64,000 nt of DNA from Anaerolineae bacterium (GTDB taxonomy: Bacteria; Chloroflexota; Anaerolineae; Aggregatilineales; JAFGMM01). Below are positions 57,156 through 64,000 of this stretch, in pieces (positions within the stretch are counted from its first letter, which is position 1; each line of letters begins with the position of its first letter). The stretch spans positions 124,001-188,000 of the forward strand of contig JAOSJO010000027.1 in NCBI GenBank assembly GCA_027494055.1, written 5' to 3'. The notes under the pieces were generated by a model that had not been told where the DNA came from, did no database searches, and saw only the letters and a list, made by a program, of their open reading frames with translations. Made by a program: the position numbers and the translations under genes.

Positions 57156-57500
57156 CTAACGCGCCGGCTCCGCCGCCGCTTCCTTTTCCCGTTCCGCGAG
57201 CTGCGCGCGGAGCGCCTCGACCTCCTCCTGGAGCGTTTCGATCTGCTCGGTGAGGTTCAGGATCACGTGCACCCCGGACAGGTTCACGCCGAGGTCGTTG
57301 GTAAGCCGGTTAATCTTGTGCAGGCGTTCCAGGTCGCGCGGCGAGTAAAGCCGGAACCCGCCCTCCGAGCGCTGCGGCACGACGAGGCCTTCATCCTCGT
57401 AGTTGCGCAGCGTCTGCGGGTGCAAGTTCACCAGGCGCGCCACGACGCCGATGGCGTAAACCGGCTCGTCGAGATCGGGCGCGTCATCCGTCCAGTCCAT
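57156..57500 (-). CDS. hspR: HspR-like MerR-family heat-shock regulator
   Basis: 114 residues. An N-terminal MerR winged-helix domain (YAIGVVARLVNLHPQTLRNY, EDEGLVVPQRSEGGFRLYSP, RDLERLHKINRLTNDLGVNL) and a C-terminal coiled coil (TEQIETLQEEVEALRAQLAE). HspR proteins repress dnaK/dnaJ/clp-type operons through HAIR operators, with DnaK as co-repressor in actinobacteria. The start codon overlaps the htrA stop (TGATG), and the operon also encodes CbpA, which supports the HspR call over other MerR types. Confidence 0.88.
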   Translation of the reverse strand: MDWTDDAPDLDEPVYAIGVVARLVNLHPQTLRNYEDEGLVVPQRSEGGFRLYSPRDLERLHKINRLTNDLGVNLSGVHVILNLTEQIETLQEEVEALRAQLAEREKEAAAEPAR

Positions 57501-58694
57501 CAGTTCCCCTGCGGTCGCGTACCCAACGTCACTGCGATCTCAAACGTCTTGTCGTCACGGATCACGGTCAGAATGGCGATGTCGCCGGGGCTGGTCTGCG
57601 AGACGAGATAGCCCACCAGGTCCTCCCAGTCCCGGATCGTCTCGCCGTTGATCGCGATGATGATGTCGCCGCCGGCGGTCACGCGCACGCCGCGCACGAA
57701 CTCGTCACGGTTGCCGCCCTGGATGCCCGCCGCCGCTGCCGGCCCGCCGGGAACGACGCGGCTGATCATCACGCCGTAATCGACAGGCAGGCCCAGCGGC
57801 TCCCGCAACTGCGCCACGGTGAACCCTGTGCCGCCGGAGCCGGGGCCGCCGGTCTCGGTCTCAACGCCGAGCCAGGAGTAGTCGGCAAAGCCCTGCGCGA
57901 TCAACTGCGGCACGATGCGCCGCACGGTGTCCACGGGCACGGCGAAGGCGATGCCCTGGAACACGCCGCTCTCGGTGCGGATCGCGGTATTCACCCCGAT
58001 CACCTCGCCGCGCGAGTTGAGCAGCGGCCCGCCTGAATTGCCGGGGTTGACCTCGGCGTCGGTCTGGATGATGTTGGGGTTGCTATACCCGCTCGGCGCG
58101 CCGGTGACCAGCGTCGCGGAGGGCAGCGTGCGCCCCAGCGCGCTGATGATGCCAGACGTCATCGTGCCGGCCAGGCCGAACGGGTTTCCAATCGCGACAA
58201 CGTGCTGACCGACCCGGAGTTCTCGGGAGACGCCGAGCGTCACCGGGAACAGCGCCTCCGCGGGCATGTCCACGCGGATAACGGCGATGTCGCTGTACGT
58301 ATCCGACCCGACCAACTCGGCGCGCGCGACCTGCCCGTTGTAGAAGGTCACGTGAATCTGGGCGGCCTGGTCGATCACGTGGTTGTTGGTGATGATGTGG
58401 CCCTGCGCGTCGTACACAAACCCCCGACCCGCCGCGCACGTCGAGTGTGTCTTCGGCGATGCCGATGTCGATATTGACCACCGACGGGCTGACGCGCTCG
58501 TAGAGGTTGATGAGCAGCAGTTCGGCGGCGTCGAGTTCGGCGAGCACCGCATCGGCGAGCGCGGTCGGCGTGGCGACGACCTGCGCCACCGTGCGCAGCG
58601 TGTCATCTAGCGGTTGGCCGACCAGTTCCGGCTCCGCCGGGGCGCAGGCGGCCAGGACAAGAACGAATGCCAGCACGAGAGCGATTTTTCCCAT
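57500..58694 (-). CDS. HtrA/DegP-like serine protease lipoprotein, one frame break
   Basis: About 398 residues. Lipoprotein signal IALVLAFVLVLAACAP (lipobox LAAC), so membrane-anchored outside the cytoplasm. The trypsin-like domain has GFVYDAQGHIITNNHVIDQA (catalytic His), SDTYSDIAVIRVDMP (Asp) and DAEVNPGNSGGPLLNSRGEV (Ser). One PDZ domain follows (about residues 290-395; GVMISRVVPGGPAAAAGI, DIIIAINGETIRDWEDLVGY). A one-base break near 58425 is restored between VRGGSG and FVYDAQ. Middle gene of the heat-shock operon; envelope protein quality control is the likely job. Confidence 0.93.
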
Positions 58695-58777
58695 GATCCA
58701 TTACTTCCATCAACTACAGCGATCTACGACTTCAATTATCGCAAAAGTCGGGCATCTTGCCCTGGGCGGCGCGGCGC

Positions 58778-59767
58778 TCACGCCCTGCGCCCGTCGCGCA
58801 GGCGCCTGAGCTGTTCGAACAGGTCGCGCTCCTCCGCGCTGAGGTTGGTCGGTACCTTCACCTGGAGATGGGCGTACAGGTCGCCGTATTCGTCCGCCCG
58901 GTTGAGTTTGGGCATCCCCCGGCCCTGCAGGCGGATCTTCTGCCCGGAGGACGCGCCCGGCGCGATCTTCAGCGCCACCTCGCCAGCGAGCGTCTTCACC
59001 GGCACCTCGCCGCCGAGCACCGCCGTGTAGAGATCGATTGGCAGGTCTACATGCAGGTCGTCGCCTTCGCGCCTGAATGTCGGGTGTGGCCGTACCTCCA
59101 CCACGAGGAACAGGTCGCCGGCGCTGCCGCCGCTCAGGCCCTGCTCGCCCATGCCGCTGAGGCGGACGCGCGTGCCGGTCTTCGCGCCCTTGGGGATGCG
59201 CACCTCAATGCGCCGGTCGTTGATCCGCAGCCGGCGCATGGCCCCGCTGTACGCCTCCTCCAGCGAAATCTGGACCGGCTGCTCGATGTGCTGGCCCTGG
59301 GTCGGGGCGTGGCGCGCGGCGCGCCGGGGGTCGGTGGCGCGGCGCGCTTCGGCAGCGCGCCCCATCCCGCCGAAGATGGTCTGGAAAAACTCCGAGAACA
59401 TCCCGCCGCCGGCGCTCTGCCCGCCGCCGAAGAAGTCATCGAAAGTGCCGTATTCCACGCGCACCCCGCCGGGCGCGCCCTGCCCCCTGGAGGCCCACTG
59501 CATCCAGTCGAAGCCGCCGGGCTGCCCGCCCATCCGCTGCCAGTTCTGGTAGTTCGCGCCAAGCTGGTCATAGCGCGCGCGCTTCTCTGGGTCGCTGAGA
59601 ACCTCATGGGCCTCGTTGATCTCCTTGAAGCGCTCCTCCGAGCGCTTGTCGCCGGGGTTGACATCGGGGTGATATTCGCGCGCCAGCCGGCGGAAGGCCT
59701 TCTTGATCTCCTTCTGGTCGGCTTTCTTGTCAACGCCGAGTATCTTGTAGTAGTCCTTGTATTCCAT
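58778..59767 (-). CDS. cbpA: CbpA-like DnaJ co-chaperone
   Basis: A J-domain protein of about 329 residues without the cysteine-rich zinc fingers of DnaJ, hence CbpA type. J-domain: YKDYYKILGVDKKADQKEIK, REYHPDVNPGD (HPD). A Gly/Met/Phe-rich linker (FFGGGQSAGGGMFSEFFQTI, FGGMGRAAEA) leads to the C-terminal substrate-binding domains (ISLEEAYSGAMRRLRIND, RVRLSGMGEQGLSGGSAGDL, LPIDLYTAVLGGEVPVKTLA). The ATG at 59767 is taken as start; a GTG four codons earlier is possible. First gene of the operon. Confidence 0.93.
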   Translation of the reverse strand: MEYKDYYKILGVDKKADQKEIKKAFRRLAREYHPDVNPGDKRSEERFKEINEAHEVLSDPEKRARYDQLGANYQNWQRMGGQPGGFDWMQWASRGQGAPGGVRVEYGTFDDFFGGGQSAGGGMFSEFFQTIFGGMGRAAEARRATDPRRAARHAPTQGQHIEQPVQISLEEAYSGAMRRLRINDRRIEVRIPKGAKTGTRVRLSGMGEQGLSGGSAGDLFLVVEVRPHPTFRREGDDLHVDLPIDLYTAVLGGEVPVKTLAGEVALKIAPGASSGQKIRLQGRGMPKLNRADEYGDLYAHLQVKVPTNLSAEERDLFEQLRRLRDGRRA

Positions 59768-59813
59768 AGGGTCCGTCACCCATACTTAACATAATTCGCA
59801 AACCACGTCCCCA

Positions 59814-59842
59814 TTTTTAAAACTTGAGCCGCAATTTGTAAA
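59814..59842 (-). promoter_or_regulatory. cbpA promoter with a HAIR-like half-site in the spacer
   Basis: On the minus strand TTTACA (59842-59837), a 17-nt spacer and TAAAAA (59819-59814). The spacer contains CTCAAG (59828-59823), one half of the HspR operator CTTGAGT-N7-ACTCAAG. The other half is not recognisable at the proper distance; ACTCCAAG occurs near 59867. Confidence 0.4.
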
Positions 59843-59874
59843 GGTTTTTGCGTCGTTTCTAATAAAACTCCAAG

Positions 59875-60861
59875 CTACCCGCCCATCGGCGTGACGCCCA
59901 CACACTCCGGCGGCGTCTCGATGTTGAGCGGCTGGTTGACGCTGGTGAGGTTGTACTCCATGCGTACCGTGCCGCTCGCCGCCGGGGGCGTCTGGCCTTC
60001 TGAGAAGGCGTCCGCCGGCATCGCCGCGACCAGGCGGATCACGTGGCCGGCGTCGTCGGCGACCCACACATCCGCTGTGAGCTGCCCCTCCTCAAGGTGA
60101 TACTGCGTTGTCGGCACGCCGTTGACCGTGCCGCCCGGCCCGACCAGCGCGAGTTCACCGATGCTGGCGGCGTCGGGGGAGAAACCCTGTTGGGGTGAAG
60201 GGGCTGTCCGGGCTGGTGATGTCGGGCGCGCCGCCCGCAAGCGCCATGCAACCGCCGTCTGGCGTCATGCCGAGCATGTACGTCACCCCGTCGCGCAGCA
60301 CAATCACCATGTGGTCTGGTGCCGGCTCCTCACTGCCGCTGCTGACCACGTCCACCATTGCGCCCTCGACCAGCATCTCGACGTGGGCCGCGGACGCCTG
60401 CGTATCGACGCGCACCATCAGGTTCATGCTGCCGGTGCGCTGCCCGCCGGCGTCCTCAAGGTAGGCGGTCAGGTTCGCGCTGTAGCTGCTGAACGCCGAG
60501 AAGTCTGGATCGGTGAAGTTGAAGGCCGGGAGCGGGGTCGCGATTGCCGCCTCCGGCGGCGCGCCCTCCGGGGCAACGTCGCCGCCTTCATCGGCAGGGC
60601 ACGCCTTCTCCGACAGGCGCATCTTCCGCGACAGCGCCGCCGCCTTCACCGGCAACGTCACCCGCGCTGCCGTCAGCGGCACCGACCGACGTGGCCGGTT
60701 CGCCCGCGCCCTGGTCCGGGGCGGGGGCGGCGGCCTGGGCGGCTGCCGCAGTCGCCGTCGCCACCGCGTTGATGTCGATCAACTGGGCCTGCCCACCGCA
60801 CGCGCTGACCAGCGCCGCCGCAACGATCGAGACCGAGCCACAAGGTCCAGTGCTTTGTCAT
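59875..60861 (-). CDS. LppX/LolA-like lipoprotein, several frame breaks
   Basis: About 328 residues when pieced together. It starts near MTKHWTLW (ATG 60861); after a break a lipoprotein signal (SVSIVAAALVSACGG) appears, followed by an Ala-rich low-complexity linker. Further breaks lie near 60605 and 60190. The folded domain includes FTDPDFSAFSSYSANLTAYL, DHMVIVLRDGVTYMLGMTPD, YHLEEGQLTADVWVADDAGH and GTVRMEYNLTSVNQPLNIET, a pattern like LppX/LprG lipid-binding lipoproteins. Three breaks in one gene make the exact product uncertain; decay into a pseudogene is the alternative to sequencing error. Confidence 0.6.
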
Positions 60862-61393
60862 CGTCCACCCCTTCACGCACGCGCCCAAGTCCACACGCGC
60901 CTATTGTAAGCCAATCGCCTGCTTTGGAGTAGTCGCCGGCGTTTTCCCTCCCGGTTGTTTAAGGGGAGGGAGCAGGAGGGGGCGCCCCCCGGCCGCCCCC
61001 CCCCCCCAGTCTAAAAAACAGGGGGGCATGGCGCGCTCGCCCGTAAGCGGATCAATGGCCGCAGTGGTTGAAATCTAACGGGCTTCTGGGCAGCTACCGC
61101 GATTCCTTGCCGGATTCGCGTTATTTGCGGCTCAATATCCTCCCTGTCTGGCGGCAACGGAGGTTCGGTCTCACGGGAAAAGTACAGACAGTCACTATTG
61201 TCCGTATGTGCTTCATCTGATAGAATGGCCCCATAGGTGGGGTTGCTTGTTTTAGAGAAATAGGCTCTGTCATAACGCGCGAAACCGGGGCATGAACGTG
61301 TCCGGCGTGTCTGAAGGCGTTATCCTTGAGGATGTCGCGCGCTGCGCGATACCTTCCCTTGAGAGCGGGGGCGGGCGGCTCTCGGAAAGCCAC
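60862..61393. other. Intergenic region with poly-C tract
   Basis: A 530-bp gap. It contains TCCCTCCC / GGGAGGGA inverted arms near 60953-60971, a 12-base C run (60996-61007) with CGCCCCCCGGCCGC before it and AAAAAACAGGGGGG after it, and TAGAAT (61221-61226) as a possible -10 for the kinase gene. No gene is recognised. The C-run is a likely assembly weak point. Confidence 0.5.
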
Positions 61394-63387
61394 GTGAATA
61401 GAATCGACTTCACGGGTCAGCAGGTTGGCCCATATCTCGTGCGCGAACTCATCGGCCAGGGCGGGATGGGTGATGTTTACCGTGCCTACCAGCCGTCGAT
61501 AAAGCGTGAGGTCGCGCTCAGGTGATCTACCTTGCCACCGAGTCGAGCCGGCAAGAGTTCCGCAAGCGCTTCGAGAAGGAAGCCGAGACCATCGCTTTGC
61601 TGGAACACCCGCACATCCTGCCCGTGTTCGACTATGGCATCACCGAGAGCGTGGCATACCTGGCGATGCGCCTGGTGCGCGGCGGCACGCTGGAAGGCCT
61701 CGTGCAGGAACGCCCGCTCTCGCTCGACGAGATGGCGCACATCTTCGAGCAGGTGGCGCACGCGCTCGATTACGCGCACCGGCACGGCGTCATTCACCGC
61801 GACCTGAAGCCGAGCAACGTTCTGCTCGATCAGGAACAGCACGCCTACCTCAGCGACTTCGGCGTTGCCAAGATGATCGGCTCGTCGGCGCATACCACGA
61901 TCACCGTCGCCGGGAAGGTGGTGGGTACGCCCGCCTACATGGCTCCCGAACAACTGCGCGGCATGAGCGTGGATCACCGCGCCGACATCTACAGCCTGGG
62001 CATGGTGCTGCACTACATGCTCACGCGCCGGATTCTCTTCGAGGGCGAGTCGCCGCTGGCGGTCATCTACCAGCTCCTTGAGGAGGAGCCTACGCCGCCG
62101 CGCGCGATCAACCCGGATACGCCCCAGGCGGTCGAAACCGTGGTGATGCGCGCGCTGGAGAAGGACCCGGCGCGGCGCTTTGATAGCGCCGACGAGATGG
62201 CCCAGGCGCTTAACGCCGCGCTGGGCCGCGTCACCACGCCCCGTTACGGCTCTGCCACGGCGACGCCGTCTCGCGCCGACAACACCGTGCGCATTTCCCG
62301 CCTCTCCCGGCTGGCAACTTCCGCCCGGCACATGCAGCGCCCGCTGTTCTGGGGCCTGGCGGGCGTGATCGCGCTGTTCATTGTGATTGTGGCCCTGGTG
62401 TGGGCGCGGCCGGCGCTGGCGCCCAGCTTCCACCCCCCTACCGTCGTGGCCGGCGAGCGCAGCGGCGCGGACGCTGTGACGCCGACCATCGAGGAAATAG
62501 CCCTGGCGGCGCAATACCTCGGCGAGGACGGGTTCATCGCCTACATCGTATGCAACCAGCGCACCGAGTTCTTCGCCGCCCACGCACGCGAGATGAGCGA
62601 CATCGCCCGGCAGTATGAGCTGCGCTTCCGCGTTTACGACAGTGAGAACGACGCCTACAATGAAACCGTGCAGATCGAACGCGCGCGGACCGACGGCGCA
62701 AGGGCGATGATCGTGTGCGTGCTCGACCCGGATTTGCTTGCCGACGCACTGGCGGCCATCGACCGGGCGAACATTCCGCTGGTGCTGAACAACGTCGGCG
62801 GGGCCACCTGCCTACGGCGGCGTGGCGGTGGCGGTTGACAACTACCTGTTGGGCGAGTTCCCCGGCCGGCTGGCCGGCCAGATCGTCGCGGAAGAGATGG
62901 GCGGTGTGGCCGATGTCGTCGTGCTGGACTACCCCGATCTGCCGATCATCATCGAGCGCGCCGATGGCATGGTCGCGGGCCTGCTCGCACGCGCGCCGAA
63001 TGCGAATATCGTGGGCCGTTTCCTGGGGGCACCATCGAATTCGCCGAGGAGTCGATCCGGTCCCTGATCGAGCGCGGCGTGCACTTTGATGTGATCCTCA
63101 GCATCAACGACGCCGGCGCATACGGCGCGATCAACGCGCTTGAAGCCGCCGGGATTCCGCCTGATGCGGTGGTCATCGTCAGCGTCGATGCGGAAGCGAA
63201 AGCGCGGCGGCTCATCCGCGACGGCCAGTACCTGCGCGGCTCTATCGAGGTCGTCGGTCCGGAGAGCGGGGCCGGTCCCTCAGTACACGCGGCGATCAAG
63301 CTCATGGCCGGCGGGACCGTGCCAGAAACCATTCTGCTGCCGCCGGGCGAGGTTGTCACCCGCGAGACGCTCCAGCCCGACGGCTGA
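61394..63387 (+). CDS. Transmembrane Ser/Thr protein kinase with periplasmic-binding-protein sensor domain, three frame breaks
   Basis: About 665 residues. The kinase domain has [13 protein letters not shown] (glycine loop), REVALKVIYL (catalytic Lys, a base lost at about 61518), [28 protein letters not shown] and [14 protein letters not shown] membrane helix ([20 protein letters not shown]) lies near residues 317-338. The extracellular part resembles type I sugar-binding proteins: [51 protein letters not shown] and, after breaks near 62810 and 63025, [60 protein letters not shown]. It probably senses a small ligand and phosphorylates cytoplasmic targets. GTG 61394 has GGAAAG upstream; an ATG at 61292 is an alternative start. 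Confidence 0.88.
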
Positions 63388-63399
63388 CGCCAGGCTCCC

Positions 63400-63903
63400 T
63401 TACTGGTTCCGCGCCTCCAGCGTCGCTTCCATCTGTGAAGTGAGCACCTCGATGCGCGACCGGGCAAGCTGCAGCGTGCCCTGCGCCCGCGTGACCACCG
63501 GGCGCACGTCGAAGTCGGGGTCGTTGAGGCGCGCTTCAAACGCATTGATGACATCGGCGACCATCAGCGCGACCAGCCGGTGCGTCTCCTGCGCGCACTC
63601 GGCCGGCACGACCAGCGCGTCGATGCTCGTCTTGTAGATGCGCATCTCTTCAATGATGGGCGGCAAGGCCCCGGCATCGGCGGCGTCGGCCTGCACGATC
63701 AGCTCTCCGAAAGCCTCCGACAGGTAGCCCATCGCTTCGGTCCAGTTGTCCACATCGCGCGGGTCGCAGCCGATCACCAGGTTCACCTCCCCAGGCAGGG
63801 CGGGGGGCAGGGTCGGCGTGGGCGTCGGAGCCGGCTGGCAGGCCGCCGCCAGAGCAAGCAGGGCCGCTGTCGTCAGGATGGGCAAACGTCCGCGCAGCAA
63901 CAT
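63400..63903 (-). CDS. Predicted lipoprotein, helical
   Basis: 167 residues. Lipoprotein signal LPILTTAALLALAAACQP (lipobox AAAC) and a PTPTPTLPP linker. The mature part has a single strand-like CDPRDVDNWTEAMGYLS and long helices (ADVINAFEARLNDP, RSRIEVLTSQMEATLEARNQ). No family recognised. The ATG at 63903 was chosen because AGGAGT lies 8 nt upstream. It converges with the sensor kinase gene, stops 12 bp apart. Confidence 0.75.
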   Translation of the reverse strand: MLLRGRLPILTTAALLALAAACQPAPTPTPTLPPALPGEVNLVIGCDPRDVDNWTEAMGYLSEAFGELIVQADAADAGALPPIIEEMRIYKTSIDALVVPAECAQETHRLVALMVADVINAFEARLNDPDFDVRPVVTRAQGTLQLARSRIEVLTSQMEATLEARNQ

Positions 63904-64000
63904 GAGCATCACTCCTGGCATCAGAGGTGTGGCAGGGTTCAGCTTAATCCCGCTCCGGGTTTTGCACAAACCGCGGTTGCCCCCGGCCTCCACGTGGGGA

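Noticed and set aside
57018-57611. 197-codon plus-strand ORF opposite hspR
   Set aside because: Antisense of a clear MerR/HspR gene with a terminator hairpin at its start.

Overview
This is GC-rich bacterial DNA (roughly two-thirds G+C) that looks like a metagenome-derived Chloroflexota (Anaerolineae-like) contig. The pointers are serial GC-rich lipoproteins with PT-rich linkers, a Flp-type pilin, a pyrophosphate-type phosphofructokinase, HspR/CbpA/HtrA heat-shock genes, several glycan ABC importers and long structured intergenic repeats. The taxonomic call is inference. The window starts inside pyrG and ends just past a lipoprotein gene. About thirty single-base frame breaks were found, and those that can be pinned down mostly fall in C or G runs. 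Most are therefore probably sequencing or assembly indels, and I annotate the restored genes while stating where each break lies.

Layout. 1-7.9 kb: pyrG (partial), a Roadblock protein, gpsA with a URO-D-like gene, an M23 peptidase, an NAD-dependent epimerase-like SDR, a GNAT protein and a pilin-like/Ig protein with a strong terminator. 8.3-14.2 kb (minus strand): housekeeping block recN / zinc-finger membrane protein / nadK, a lipoprotein / yggU / yggT / yggS / pgeF. 14.4-21.8 kb: a GH4 glycosidase, lysA interrupted by a repeat, mutY, an HNH endonuclease with a structured leader, PPi-PFK and an SDR. 21.9-39.3 kb (all minus): a glycan-uptake region with two peptide/oligosaccharide-type ABC importers flanking a GH78 alpha-L-rhamnosidase, a CUT1 sugar importer and a secreted PIG-L deacetylase with sugar-binding modules. 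No ABC ATPase is present. 39.7-47.6 kb: FHA protein, PHP phosphoesterase, CocE-type hydrolase, proS, mmsA and DinB. 47.9-56.8 kb: formate metabolism, with a NuoE-NuoF fusion, a selenocysteine-containing NAD-linked formate dehydrogenase alpha subunit, a zinc carboxypeptidase and formate-tetrahydrofolate ligase. 57.1-59.8 kb: heat-shock operon cbpA-htrA-hspR. 59.9-63.9 kb: LppX-like lipoprotein, a transmembrane Ser/Thr kinase with a periplasmic-binding-protein sensor, and a lipoprotein.

The most interesting signals are four. (1) The leader of proS has a near-leaderless promoter, a 23-codon peptide with four proline codons in an eight-codon stretch, mutually exclusive hairpins and a canonical intrinsic terminator, which is what a proline-sensing ribosome-mediated attenuator would look like. 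(2) fdhA is split by an in-frame UGA with a bSECIS-like hairpin and is a selenoprotein. (3) A ~227-bp MITE-like element occurs in three full copies, with imperfect terminal inverted repeats and an internal palindrome showing compensatory changes. (4) The HNH endonuclease leader carries two tandem tRNA T-arm-like hairpins.
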